A DNA stretch of 39,809 bases, taken from NCBI GenBank assembly GCA_944349925.1, contig CALVNT010000016.1:1-39809 (forward strand), written 5' to 3'. A program made the position numbers and the translations under genes. The notes below the pieces were generated by a model that saw only the letters and a program-made list of their open reading frames with translations, was not told where the DNA came from and made no database searches. Positions 10,801 through 17,139 of this stretch are shown here, piece after piece. This stretch comes from an uncultured Clostridia bacterium (GTDB lineage Bacteria > Bacillota > Clostridia > Christensenellales > UBA1242). How positions within the stretch are numbered: position 1 is the stretch's first letter; the number at the start of each line of letters is the position of its first letter.

Positions 10801-12816
10801 AAATTCATTATAATAAATTTCTCCTGAAGTTATAGAATTTTTGTAAAGTGTTTTTGTAACATGAATATTTATTGGCGATTCAACAATTTTGGCAATATCA
10901 TATAATGATTGATCCTCATTTAAGCCTTTTACAGTTGCAAAATAAAGTTTAAAATCTCCAACTTCATAAATTGTCAAATTATTGCTTGAAATTGATAATG
11001 GAATTAAATACTTTTCTCCAAAAGCCTGATAAATACCTGCGAGCGAACTTTCCACTGCTCCATCAAACATTTTTATTGCATTGTTAAGAGCAACTTCATT
11101 AGATACACCTTCAAAATAAGCAAAATATACAATATTTTTATAAATGTTGCCATCTGGCACATTAGTTAGTCCCGCCAAATTTAAAAGAGCAGGCGTAGGC
11201 TCAGACGCCCCTTCAGCATAACTTAAAGTAACATTTTTATCACTTGTATCATTCCAAGAAATTTCATCATCATTATGCTCTACGACATTTATTGATAATG
11301 TTGGCTGAACAGGATTATTTCCTTTTGAAAATAAAGAATAACCATCTTCGCTATTGCCTAGAAGCAAACTAACAGTAACTTCGATTTTTTTCTTTCCAAT
11401 ATTTGGAGCAATTTTAAGTTCCCAATATCCGTAATTATAGTCCCACTCCTCGTCAGAACTTAGCTGTGGATTATTTGGCAAAAAGTACCCCACCGTATTG
11501 TCACCGTTTAAGTAAATAGGCTCAACTTTTTCACCACTGGCATTTATTAAAGATAAAATTGAACTATCCCCAGCAGTTGGGTCTTGACCGTCAATTGAAA
11601 AACTCAAAGCAACATTTGCTAAAATATTGTTTAAAATAGTTTTGTTTTGAGATCTAACTACTATTGACAAAAATTCATTATATGGTTCAGAAACATTCGA
11701 GCCTACGAAAATTTTTAAATTACGATCACTAAATATCTCTAAAGTTTGACCCGCTTTTCCCACTTCAAAAGAATCAATGCTTGCCTGCACAACATTAAAA
11801 TTTATTTCATCACTATGTACTTCGCCAATTTTGGCATCACTATATTTGTTAATAAACGCATTGTAAATTGTTTCAAAATTGCTAGGGTCTATACCTAATT
11901 GTTCTATTTCTGCTTCAATTTTTTCTTGAACTTTAGCATTTACAGCTGTAAATCCTTCAACAATTCCACCTTCAGAAATTTTGTCAGCTTGAAAATGCAA
12001 AGTCGATGCACTATCATAAATAGTAGTTATGTCACTTTGAATATTTTTAAGTTGATAATATGTAGTTTTGATTTTTTCTTTGTTGCAGTAAATATATTTG
12101 CTTTCTTCAGGATAAAATTTTGTTGTAACAGAAAAATCTTCTTCTTCGATGACTTGACTTGCATTTTCCATAACTGCAATTTCGTTTCCATCTCTATCAA
12201 CCAAAATTGTTTCAGTTTTATAAACAGGGGTATCAACTGCAATAGTAAGATAGATTGAAGATAACTCTTGATTTTGAGTAGTTGCCATTATAGTAGAAAT
12301 ACCACCACGAATTTGTTGAATATCAATGCCATTTTCTTCATCTAAGTAGTGATAAGTAAGAGCCTCAACTGTGAAAGGCTGACCGATTGTAACTTGTTTT
12401 GGTATTCTAATAACGCCATTTTCTAAATAGCCATCATTTGTTTCTGTTATTCCCCAGCCTGAGTTTGTAAACTCATGAGTAGCAGAATTGTATGCATAAG
12501 TATTTGTAAAAGAGAGATTAACAGTTTTTGCTGTTATGTTTTCAGTGCTAGAGCCAATAGTTAAAGTAAAAGTTTGCTCAGTAATTTCAAGACGGTGTAA
12601 ATCGGAGTTATAATTAGGATTATTTTGCTCATTAAAAGAAACATCTTGTGGAAAATTGACTTTTTCTGTAAAGCCCCCCGCAAGATAAATTCCTAAAATT
12701 GCAACCCCGACAATAAAAGCAACGGAAGAAAACAAAACGGCAAGAGTCTTGCCCACTCCCCATTTTTTATTATAGACTTTTTCTTGTCCTTCTTCTTTTT
12801 TCTCTCTTTTTCTCAT
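1810..12816 (-). CDS. Giant type II membrane-anchored extracellular protein (3668 aa)
   Basis: I do not recognise a named family. The start of the chain is strongly basic (MRKREKKEEG), followed by a single hydrophobic helix at about residues 24-46 (TLAVLFSSVAFIVGVAILGI) with no lipobox or signal-peptidase site. This predicts an N-in type II anchor with some 3600 residues outside the cell. The rest is rich in N, S, T, Q and alternating hydrophobics, nearly free of cysteine, and reads as a long chain of beta-sandwich-like modules. No LPXTG or other sorting motif occurs at the C-terminus. Four imperfect repeats of about 75 residues lie near residues 3295-3600, and a six-residue tandem repeat near 1898-1915. 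The frame is intact over 11 kb, which argues for selection. The start has GGGGAG five bases upstream and a good promoter at 12845-12873. cls follows in the same operon. Adhesion or a surface-layer role is inference from architecture only. Confidence 0.88.
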   Translation of the reverse strand: MRKREKKEEGQEKVYNKKWGVGKTLAVLFSSVAFIVGVAILGIYLAGGFTEKVNFPQDVSFNEQNNPNYNSDLHRLEITEQTFTLTIGSSTENITAKTVNLSFTNTYAYNSATHEFTNSGWGITETNDGYLENGVIRIPKQVTIGQPFTVEALTYHYLDEENGIDIQQIRGGISTIMATTQNQELSSIYLTIAVDTPVYKTETILVDRDGNEIAVMENASQVIEEEDFSVTTKFYPEESKYIYCNKEKIKTTYYQLKNIQSDITTIYDSASTLHFQADKISEGGIVEGFTAVNAKVQEKIEAEIEQLGIDPSNFETIYNAFINKYSDAKIGEVHSDEINFNVVQASIDSFEVGKAGQTLEIFSDRNLKIFVGSNVSEPYNEFLSIVVRSQNKTILNNILANVALSFSIDGQDPTAGDSSILSLINASGEKVEPIYLNGDNTVGYFLPNNPQLSSDEEWDYNYGYWELKIAPNIGKKKIEVTVSLLLGNSEDGYSLFSKGNNPVQPTLSINVVEHNDDEISWNDTSDKNVTLSYAEGASEPTPALLNLAGLTNVPDGNIYKNIVYFAYFEGVSNEVALNNAIKMFDGAVESSLAGIYQAFGEKYLIPLSISSNNLTIYEVGDFKLYFATVKGLNEDQSLYDIAKIVESPINIHVTKTLYKNSITSGEIYYNEFGQADFVEIEDIKYLPTRTDGNVDRLSISFSIAPDSIQVFTEEFEQGKIQLKIYSNEKDLTSYFIIENGSITQANGQAILSYQLRANSSFSTQEDMAITKICLNYNSNDNEENNLSWEFEEIYNGGAVYLYTPKAEAISLNGWTEKNITINQILGSDGFETVISTGDTLQSLIEKIVSAVVVVDQHNDSKTLANSWNFISDNIALQVSADGKNFTFSSDGEANLGVSCGNVILSEAEKIHFTITAQGITKVEYDSSSDPTLNGADENMASESLTSATINKYGMKGAKLNLNDILKFYIADENGDYQVYNNVTFKLSPTYLVGRSQDELNDLFGENGMITLEPVGNSDVTDVSADTLKNIELQSLTINHNFDTDHSMTFLVSDLNGAVQFTLVLRLLDNVSVSSQTSVGSGTNKIYANTKIDLTSSISYSYPIEQDADGGEVAFPNSLLDGYKDGTYYIIQNEENNKFIISQTYSNEKVVGKILNGKMIFDHFYSDSSKQYTIVFQPEGINQYATSFEISFIVQRNAVFSQKMETVNAFDNGNKNFTDYIVVEQAQGDGSVGVVSYEIVQQNGIQFLQDNGNAEFKVAQEVRFDYGLTSLRQTVRVTLGTAEDNFSQDFTISVVLPAEFWGALKNSFTNNETGLSPTYQKVGQNSINYLVFDAGQSYKILNYNFNNLTYTTTASSTDGDKNLNSYYDVIGSSIFYKGLNTNLLLGLNNQNVYTYLIFENGKKTIEVAQPTIISQIGTTFVLYGNNSVDGKYQENSLANALSDPSTLLENNAYAQITAGQTNTIYIDESDNTLSDESSVGIYKKNGLTLVGIEGAKVGDNLPSDLYKNGYFDGQTGTLILNHLSDVYQNAYFVLSYTLSNGAASQTFNYLFKVAPDIVVKEPNYPYGNSAEYIYQTEPIYLDKAFDDTTTQNGKTRFEITSVEGNTQDLSSLLYTDTIYSVAINGQTYTDPSQWLSYISFEFSKDDSGNILTINLTSLGQNQTIKFVVRRNYSGGNEQGQLSVVGGIIDYTFILNDNSQNHTIRIVDGVERLDNVKEYDWKINNWTQDGADKDETANSVRKNSKNVYLIENWNAGDGSSENIIPNILFFTMSGDADKGENENQYTIAQDGYNFTFTYDNTAGLFTVGYPQYLSQDYNFKATFYTEKGSMATVNFIIYADAQAININSSHKGGQELELSDIFTIKTSIGTSESTSEGSIISTFTKVDMKPSGNIKGFVQLNEENQLDEENQIVEKNQTLQLASVIGESITGDLEFTVTWDNGNYSYTFTIKNFTIEPNLTATAKTFDNQISGSTTQIALQDVLGKGYDATNSTVTLSANSSDSAINQVKWNETNNTLDITFNHVGQKSEVTLPVTISVKSNFAENQTEQTYVVNLTFVIYPSVKITPVYPTPDDEMLNVEYIENNTKFSNFGDDFLDSSAIYANTNRILTSLPVIEDNKVVYYEFSYLSEGGDYNTYDKSVFIKSLTNALVLKGASSTSLKVNDKIEMEDAITFRRGSAGGTSQVVLTISYNNVSIDYTIEISDNLFVFSLNTASNNTSNEIETFYVDKINSQNLLAKNRMIKATLASSAVADDYYIVFAKQNDGGAIIAEQISQVINLSEEFVNLNKLNTIYLDTGLTNLDDLNENTKIYVFTDEVYLLALQDENRGEISIEQYLINEYLSRELYSKLFTSFDLTSRVALTYAGYEVSYDNFKSNFKYEKASLSTSLNVKSSAIGNTQKISSFSYSYQNGGHVNSNTSLNKKTWQKSYTYAPDIDITVATLAGNDGYVTVEVNNTIDVVNDFKVQRKSNGEAITMDEMVSGGANFNLTTDSTNLVGGTGSVRYLGISAIQTDNGQTIYNWQIKGEGADNDGQKVNLTLTYTVNSNGATFTKEFALQVLVLPDYEFDFGGSIQTIESDGIISNQSHPYEIVMTEEKNVVLAGADYIYKEPEGSNNTITEQAYLSVVHKNDATAGEQSVAAFDYSMTTDRRLYDLTYNVPGNITAKLNIDSNTNNWTEKDDVYTWNKSGETLLFENVKVVEFSSQYYILEAVDEYGYKFYLYFTLDSGNEADPSIYISSGSSTISLTEGEQVAFGTRYEQLTVTEEGQASTGVQPLTISSSWGATAANEENAPKVINIQNIEAWGFIEDYTSYPSGNSYFTSGTNANAYTVNNSYSLTSKYLKLPNFMYVTVDKIVYYYEDGQNQIQVGSNNTINKKLASLSTLNNSKGKGTIGGYYDANGSAVKFYLPKIDSDKTWIYGSNDTVQLNMVVTLKYTNPSNNSDVEYFDITQRILLSKTSTISSNASYIADNTSVDLLNYISVKDSEISSEGNSPSGFTIYDDTLAIAVKAGSTAKFALEYTIPAEETNSASQTKTVELEINNLNNNYEKMFYRSISEQFDTVLTSGTIKIIPHDENATFYYNNSRVPNNTITIEDITSEMIRISNKSEIGSNGIFKVDQYYVVQWSVGEGNTAPTKSYRYTHSFDVTGTYQAINYSGNIRTLPLATESDVQVDISKWAQGITYTQVKSDGSGYDTKYLTSYNSDNLYFVVTSGESGGSGTGLASIDARTGLLTLKKGFDINHYVTVQIYQKVSGINGDYSESDINNMQLLSTVVLNPATTKDVSNNQEFQLNTVLPTGTYYDNVNYTVSVPAQTKATLQVLNGSDVVNEIELENDTEESKDQTLSLLDLVAGQEITNYQSLKLNIVDVQNLAVTKMKTDIFAGQTYLVPANTSATLKIYNNQILINTIVMENNDNYEKKITYTIEDLINENEVEDLENLNFVIEEKDTSVTYQNNDSDSYKFTLPRGTDSLLKVINNGETVKEIQLLNDGEEEMTREFSLSDLIDDASATNLQFEILKNNLTIKQQEVRTTGYNITIPAGAKGSIIVYQDGKQIFSQTFENSTENSSTTFYSLTQLCGSSWDGNEENIEIVFTKQNDLTIQQNDTNVSLNTNLIIDSNNKTEGTITINDWQEGEASRLITKSYIIKMQVKSGETTEYILTNSTITFKVEKT
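2000..2960 (-). repeat. Four imperfect ~75-residue tandem repeats in the giant protein's C-terminus
   Basis: Each unit starts near a Y-x-(V/L/I)-P-A/R-G-like strand followed by LKV-x-N-G and E-I-x-L-x-N-D, then a polar turn, SL-x-DL, and L-x-F-x-I. Units begin near residues 3295 (VPAQTKATLQVLNG), 3380 (VPANTSATLKIYNN), 3459 (LPRGTDSLLKVINNG) and 3530 (IPAGAKGSIIVYQDG). The spacing and shared core suggest duplication of one small beta domain. Boundaries are approximate. Confidence 0.7.
7071..7124 (-). repeat. Three tandem 18-bp in-frame repeats
   Basis: Three consecutive 18-bp units at 7071-7088, 7089-7106 and 7107-7124 differ by a few bases each. They encode NEENQL-DEENQI-VEKNQT on the minus strand within the giant gene, a polar linker of about 18 residues. 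The unit length is a multiple of three, so copy-number change would keep the frame. Confidence 0.85.
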
Positions 12817-12844
12817 AAGGCTCCCCTATAACAAATTCAGTTAC

Positions 12845-12873
12845 ATTATAAATTTTTTTGGAGCAAAAAGCAA
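12845..12873 (-). promoter_or_regulatory. Promoter of the giant gene-cls operon
   Basis: On the minus strand TTGCTT (12873-12868) and TATAAT (12850-12845) have a 17-bp spacer. The leader would be about 20 nt and carries the Shine-Dalgarno GGGGAG five bases before the ATG at 12816. Confidence 0.6.
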
Positions 12874-13223
12874 ACAAATTTCGACTTTTCTCGATTATAT
12901 TATAAATACATTATTAAAAATTATTTATTTAAATATTTTAATAATTTGTTTTTGTAATTTTTTTATCTTTAAAATTAAGTAAAAAAAATATAAATAATTT
13001 ATTTTTTTATTATTTTTTGTCATAAAAAAACAAATCATTTCAAAAATATTTTTATTTATTATTGTTTTTATTTTTAAATCGCAATTTATTTTTAATTTTT
13101 TAATTATTTTATTTTTTATAAATAATTTATTTTAAAAATAATTTGTTTTAAACATGATTTATTTTTTTTATGTTTATAAGCAAATAAAAAAAATAATTTA
13201 AAATTATTCAATTTTTAAAATAA
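12874..13223. other. Extremely A+T-rich divergent intergenic region
   Basis: No ORF or RNA gene is visible here. A hand count of 12901-13200 gives about 20 G or C in 300 bases. It separates the divergent giant operon and ABC-F gene. The word AATAATTTRTTTT recurs at about 12940, 12993, 13121 and 13137. Long runs of A and T suggest intrinsically curved or easily melted DNA. This might act as an upstream activating region or a nucleoid-protein site, but nothing decides this. Confidence 0.6.
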
Positions 13224-13252
13224 TTGACTTTTTTGTTCTTATAGATTATACT
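13224..13252 (+). promoter_or_regulatory. Promoter of the ABC-F gene
   Basis: TTGACT (13224-13229), a 17-bp spacer and TATACT (13247-13252) form a near-consensus sigma-A promoter, with the ATG at 13287 and GGAGAG between. Confidence 0.7.
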
Positions 13253-13286
13253 AAAAAAGATTTATTATAATTTTTGGAGAGAAAAA

Positions 13287-14867
13287 ATGATACAAGTTGT
13301 AAATGTTTCTTTAGCATTTGGAAATCGCACTTTATATCGCGATGTGAATTTAAAATTTTCAAAAGGAAATTGTTACGGAATTATTGGCGCAAATGGTGCT
13401 GGCAAATCAACATTTTTAAAGATATTAACAGGCGAGCTTGAGCCAAATACAGGCGAAGTTATAATCACTCCGGGTGAAAGAATGAGTGTCCTTGCACAAA
13501 ATCAAAATGCTTATGATGACCAAACAATTTTAAACACCGTTTTACTTGGGCACAAAAGACTTATGGAAATACAAAAAGAAAAAGATTTGCTTTACTCTAA
13601 GGCTGATTTTAGCGAAGAAGACGGAATACGAGCTGGCGAACTTGAAACAGAATTTGCTGAGCTTGGTGGTTGGGAAGCTGAAAGCGAAGCGAAATCTCTT
13701 TTGCAAAGCATTGGAATTGTAGAAGCACAGTACAACAACTTAATGGCTGAGACCGATCCAAAAATCAAAGTTAAAGTTTTGCTTGCACAAGCTTTATTTG
13801 GCAATCCCGATATTCTTGTGCTTGACGAGCCTACAAACAACTTAGATTTTAAGACTGTTAGATGGCTTGAAAACTTTTTGCTAGATTTTGAAAATACTGT
13901 AATCATTGTTTCCCACAACAGACACTTCTTAAACAAAGTTTGCACTCACATTTGCGATGTAGATTATGGAAAAATCAATATGTATATTGGAAACTATGAT
14001 TTTTGGTATGAATCAAGTCAGCTTATTTTAAGACAAATGAAAGACCAAAATAAAAAGGCTGAACAGCGAGCCAAAGAATTGAAAGAATTTATTGCAAGGT
14101 TCTCAGCGAACGCCTCAAAATCAAAGCAAGCGACATCAAGAAAAAAGGAACTTGAAAAATTAACAATAGAAGACATTAAACCTTCTTCTAGAAAATATCC
14201 ATACATCAACTTTGAATTTACTCAGGAAATTGGAAAAGAAGTCATAAAAGTTGAAGGATTGTCAAAAGAAGGAATGTTTAAAAAATTGACATTTAACATA
14301 GAAAAAGGTCAAAAAGTAGCATTTTTTGCAAAAAATAGTCAAATTTTAACAACTTTATTCAATATTATCCTTGGGAAAGAAAAACAAGATAGTGGAAATG
14401 TCTTTATTGGCAAAACGATAAAATTGACTTCTTTGCCACAAAACAATAATGAATATTTTGAAAATGTTCACCTTTCTTTAGTTGACTGGCTAAGACAATT
14501 TTCCAAAGATCAAAATGAAACTTTTATTCGTTCATGGCTAGGAAGAATGCTCTTTACCGGCGAAGAAAACATGAAAGAAGCATGTGTTCTATCTGGTGGA
14601 GAAAGGGTCCGTTGCATGCTTGCTAAAATGATGCTTGAGCAAGGCAACACAATAATTCTTGATGAGCCAACAAACCATCTTGATCTTGAAAGCATAACCG
14701 CTTTAAATAAAGGCATGCAAAATTTTAAAGGCACTCTTTTATTTTCAACACACGACCAAGAAATCATCGAAACGGTCGCCGATCGAATAATCGAAATTAT
14801 TGATGAAGACCATTACATTGATTATACTGGCTCATTTGAAGAATACGCGGAAAAATATGGAAAATAA
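13287..14867 (+). CDS. ABC-F ATPase, YbiT/YkpA-like
   Basis: This soluble protein of 526 residues has two ATP-binding cassettes in tandem and no membrane segments, as in ABC-F translation factors that act on the ribosomal E site. Cassette 1 has Walker A GANGAGKST (residues 34-42) and Walker B LVLDEPTNNLD. Its signature is degenerate (ETDPKIKVKVLLAQAL), as in E. coli YbiT. The linker FSANASKSKQATSRKKELEK is typical of YbiT. Cassette 2 keeps LSGGERVRCMLAK (from about 435), ILDEPTNHLDLESI and the H-loop STHDQE, but its Walker A position reads FFAKNSQILTTLF (about 345-357), with no GKS/T. From memory this erosion also occurs in Firmicutes relatives. Start chosen by GGAGAG six bases upstream. The precise ribosomal role is not assignable. 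Confidence 0.9.
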   Translation: MIQVVNVSLAFGNRTLYRDVNLKFSKGNCYGIIGANGAGKSTFLKILTGELEPNTGEVIITPGERMSVLAQNQNAYDDQTILNTVLLGHKRLMEIQKEKDLLYSKADFSEEDGIRAGELETEFAELGGWEAESEAKSLLQSIGIVEAQYNNLMAETDPKIKVKVLLAQALFGNPDILVLDEPTNNLDFKTVRWLENFLLDFENTVIIVSHNRHFLNKVCTHICDVDYGKINMYIGNYDFWYESSQLILRQMKDQNKKAEQRAKELKEFIARFSANASKSKQATSRKKELEKLTIEDIKPSSRKYPYINFEFTQEIGKEVIKVEGLSKEGMFKKLTFNIEKGQKVAFFAKNSQILTTLFNIILGKEKQDSGNVFIGKTIKLTSLPQNNNEYFENVHLSLVDWLRQFSKDQNETFIRSWLGRMLFTGEENMKEACVLSGGERVRCMLAKMMLEQGNTIILDEPTNHLDLESITALNKGMQNFKGTLLFSTHDQEIIETVADRIIEIIDEDHYIDYTGSFEEYAEKYGK

Positions 14868-14889
14868 AATTTATAAAATAAATAAAAGA

Positions 14890-14913
14890 AAAACACTGCA
14901 ATTGTAGTGTTTT
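14890..14913 (+). terminator. Rho-independent terminator after the ABC-F gene
   Basis: AAAACACT (14890-14897) pairs with AGTGTTTT (14906-14913) around an 8-nt loop and runs into a T-rich tract. It lies 22 nt after the ABC-F stop. Confidence 0.7.
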
Positions 14914-14949
14914 TATATTATAAAATTTCATAAAATAATTATATTATTA

Positions 14950-14978
14950 TTTACAAAAGATATTTTTTGTGATAATAT
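14950..14978 (+). promoter_or_regulatory. Promoter of the 14999 gene
   Basis: TTTACA (14950-14955) and TAATAT (14973-14978) are 17 bp apart, placing transcription start near 14985. This lies downstream of the GTG at 14969, so translation must start at the ATG at 14999, which has GAAGGAG at 14987-14993. Confidence 0.55.
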
Positions 14979-14998
14979 TTCACTTTGAAGGAGTTTAT

Positions 14999-15769
14999 AT
15001 GTGGCATAACCAAAATTATCTACCAGAAAAAAATTTAATTACAAAACTTCATATTCCTAAGCAAACAATGCTTAACGACATAAATCATTTGCTGGACATA
15101 CTTAGAGAGAAGACTAAAGGAGAAGAATATTCAATCTATCAACATTTAATTTGGTTTCGATATAATAACTTGGAACAAATTAAAGATGGCGTTTTCAGAT
15201 ATGGTTTAATTGTAAAAAATCCAAGTTTATCATCAACTACAAATATTACAGGCAGTTTGCAAAAAATAAATGCTGATTCTGTGTTAGATTATCATTATGA
15301 CACTTCAATCGATACTGTTAGGCACAATCTAGGTTTTATAATACCAAATTATGTAGTCGACGATAAGGGAAGAAAAATACGCTTAGCTTTAGATTCCAAG
15401 CATCCAAATATTCCTTGGCAAGAAGGTTTCTTTTCTTCAATACTCGATTTTATTATGGAAAAGCATTCAAATCTTAGCAATTTATATTCATTATTTTTGT
15501 TTAAACTTGATGAACAAAACAATGAGTTTTCTTATACTATAAACAAAGCCGCATTGCCTTTTTTACCAAAAGAACAACAGCAACAACATTTTGCGACTCT
15601 TTGTCAACAAATCAAGGAAGTTTTAGTTGATAAATATAAAATATTAACCGAGCAGGAGTATGATAATGCAAAGGATATAAATCCTTATATTGACAAACTT
15701 ATTGAACAAGAATATGAAAAAACAAACGGGATCCCTTATATTGATCCCGCTTGCTGGGAAGAGCCGTAA
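14999..15769 (+). CDS. Hypothetical soluble protein (256 aa)
   Basis: I do not recognise this protein. It has no signal peptide, membrane segment, cysteine cluster or nucleotide-binding motif. Its first half is mixed alpha/beta with WFRYNNLEQ, GLIVKNPSL and LGFIIPNYVVDDKGRKIRL. The second half is helical and polar (PKEQQQQHFATLCQQIKE) and ends in an acidic tail, WEEP. An upstream in-frame GTG at 14969 would add ten residues but precedes the predicted transcription start, so the ATG with GAAGGAG seven bases upstream is preferred. It stands alone between two terminators, with its own promoter. The terminator stem begins in the last codons of the gene. It is likely a real gene because of promoter, ribosome site and length; function unknown. 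Confidence 0.75.
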   Translation: MWHNQNYLPEKNLITKLHIPKQTMLNDINHLLDILREKTKGEEYSIYQHLIWFRYNNLEQIKDGVFRYGLIVKNPSLSSTTNITGSLQKINADSVLDYHYDTSIDTVRHNLGFIIPNYVVDDKGRKIRLALDSKHPNIPWQEGFFSSILDFIMEKHSNLSNLYSLFLFKLDEQNNEFSYTINKAALPFLPKEQQQQHFATLCQQIKEVLVDKYKILTEQEYDNAKDINPYIDKLIEQEYEKTNGIPYIDPACWEEP

Positions 15770-15782
15770 GGCTCTCTTTTTT
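15760..15782 (+). terminator. Terminator overlapping the stop codon
   Basis: AGAGCC (15760-15765) and GGCTCT (15770-15775) form a GC-rich stem with the tetraloop GTAA, followed by CTTTTTTT. The TAA stop at 15767-15769 is in the loop. A second perfect 7-bp hairpin, CGGGATC/GATCCCG at 15727-15749, lies just upstream inside the coding region. Confidence 0.85.
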
Positions 15783-16372
15783 TATAAATTTTCTGTTAAA
15801 ACAAGAGAGCAATATCCTTGCTTTGCTTGACAAAGCGGACAAGTCTGCCAAGCTTCTTTGGCAAAACTTACATAACCACACGCAGGACATATCCAAGCAA
15901 CTTCTTTTGCTCTTTTATATAGACTTTTATCTTTCATTTGCTTATGCACTTCTTTAAAAATTTTAGAATGCCTTAGCTCCACATCTTTTATCATTGTAAA
16001 TAATTGCGCAATCTCGCCAAAACCTTCTTTTTCAGCAACTTTTGCAAATTCTTCATATGCTTTTGCTTCATCAGATTCATCTTGCGAAAGCAATTCAAGA
16101 TTGCTAAGCAAATCCCACTTTTCCTTAAATGGCAAGCTTGTACAGAAATCAATGTTGTCGATCTGTTTCATTTCTGCATCTTGAAGTTTCATGTAAAGCA
16201 TTCTTGCATGATTGAATTCTTGATATGCTATTTTATCAATAAGAGTGGCAATTGCTTCGTACCCATTATATCGAAAACCATACTCGCAAAATTCATATCT
16301 CGTTCGCGCCGCACACTCCGCAACAAAAGCCCTTGCTAAATTTGTAAATGTCTGACTATCTTTTAGTTTCAT
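15782..16372 (-). CDS. rbr: Rubrerythrin
   Basis: Rubrerythrin is a cytoplasmic non-haem diiron peroxidase that reduces hydrogen peroxide in anaerobes with electrons from rubredoxin-type donors. The ferritin-like four-helix domain supplies ligands in AFVAECAARTRYE (E19), QEFNHA (E52, H55), DEAKAYEEFA and KDVELRHSKIF (E132, H135). A C-terminal rubredoxin domain has CPAC (162-165) and CPLC (178-181). At 196 residues it is of normal length. The start has AGGAGGG four bases upstream. It converges on the 14999 gene, with stop codons 13 bp apart. It stands as its own unit, and no clear PerR-type operator was found upstream. Its presence fits an anaerobic or microaerophilic host. Confidence 0.96.
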   Translation of the reverse strand: MKLKDSQTFTNLARAFVAECAARTRYEFCEYGFRYNGYEAIATLIDKIAYQEFNHARMLYMKLQDAEMKQIDNIDFCTSLPFKEKWDLLSNLELLSQDESDEAKAYEEFAKVAEKEGFGEIAQLFTMIKDVELRHSKIFKEVHKQMKDKSLYKRAKEVAWICPACGYVSFAKEAWQTCPLCQAKQGYCSLVLTENL

Positions 16373-16472
16373 AAAACCCTCCTAATAAGATTATTTCATG
16401 AAAAAAAATAAATATTCACACAATGAAAATTTTTCTGACTTATAACTTAATTTTTTGTAAACAAAATACTAA

Positions 16473-16495
16473 TAAAAAAAGGCTATAAGCCTTTT
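16473..16495 (-). terminator. Rho-independent terminator after rnhB
   Basis: On the minus strand AAAAGGC, loop TTATA, GCCTTTT continues into a seven-T run. It lies 44 nt after the rnhB stop and marks the end of the secB-like/rnhB unit. Confidence 0.8.
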
Positions 16496-16539
16496 GAAGT
16501 AATTTCTAAAGTTGTCTAACTTTTGGCGCTCACCTCACT

Positions 16540-17121
16540 TTAAACAACAAATTTTTTAATAAAAGTTTTGCGATGTAGTGGACATGGTCCATATTTTTTT
16601 AAAAGCTCTATATGCAATTTTGTTCCATATCCTTTATGCTTTGCAAAGCAATATTGCGGATAAATCCTGTCTACCCTTTCCATAAGCCTATCTCTATAAA
16701 CTTTTGCAAGTATAGATGCCGCTGCGATATTATAGCTTAAAGCATCACCATGTATTATATTTTCTTGGGCAATATCTGTGGAAATTTTTACTGCATCAAT
16801 CAAAACAACATCTGGTCTTATTTTTAATTTTTTTAAGCATTCTTCCATACCAAGTTTGGTAGCATTTAGAATATTTATTTGATCTATAGTTTTTTCGTCA
16901 ACTTCGACAATAGAGTAACTTATCGCAGTTTTAACAATTTCATCAAACAATAAATCTCTTTTTTTAGAAGAAAGTTTTTTGCTGTCATCAATGCCTTCTA
17001 TAATATTATCAAGTGGCATAATCACAGACGCACAAACAACAGGACCCGCCAAAGGTCCTCTTCCAGCCTCGTCAATTCCTGCAACGATTTTATTCTTATA
17101 TTTTTTCTCGTAATCTAACAT
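16540..17121 (-). CDS. rnhB: Ribonuclease HII
   Basis: The enzyme cleaves RNA in RNA-DNA hybrids and single ribonucleotides misincorporated in DNA. The N-terminal motif GIDEAGRGPLAGPVV (residues 15-29) supplies D17 and E18. LIDAVK supplies D109, and the conserved stretch HGDALSYNIAAASILAKVYRD lies at about 124-144. The C-terminus has the typical HKGYGTKLH. At 193 residues it is of normal length. No strong Shine-Dalgarno site precedes the ATG at 17121. It starts 18 bp after the SecB-like gene, so translation may depend on that gene. Confidence 0.97.
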   Translation of the reverse strand: MLDYEKKYKNKIVAGIDEAGRGPLAGPVVCASVIMPLDNIIEGIDDSKKLSSKKRDLLFDEIVKTAISYSIVEVDEKTIDQINILNATKLGMEECLKKLKIRPDVVLIDAVKISTDIAQENIIHGDALSYNIAAASILAKVYRDRLMERVDRIYPQYCFAKHKGYGTKLHIELLKKYGPCPLHRKTFIKKFVV

Positions 17122-17139
17122 TTATTGCTTTATTTATTT

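Noticed and set aside
11899..12258. Plus-strand open frame of 119 codons
   Set aside because: It is antisense to the giant gene, with a phenylalanine- and cysteine-rich composition of a shadow frame.
14969..14998. Ten-residue N-terminal extension of the 14999 gene from a GTG
   Set aside because: The GTG falls inside the spacer and -10 region of the promoter, upstream of the predicted transcript start, and lacks a ribosome site.
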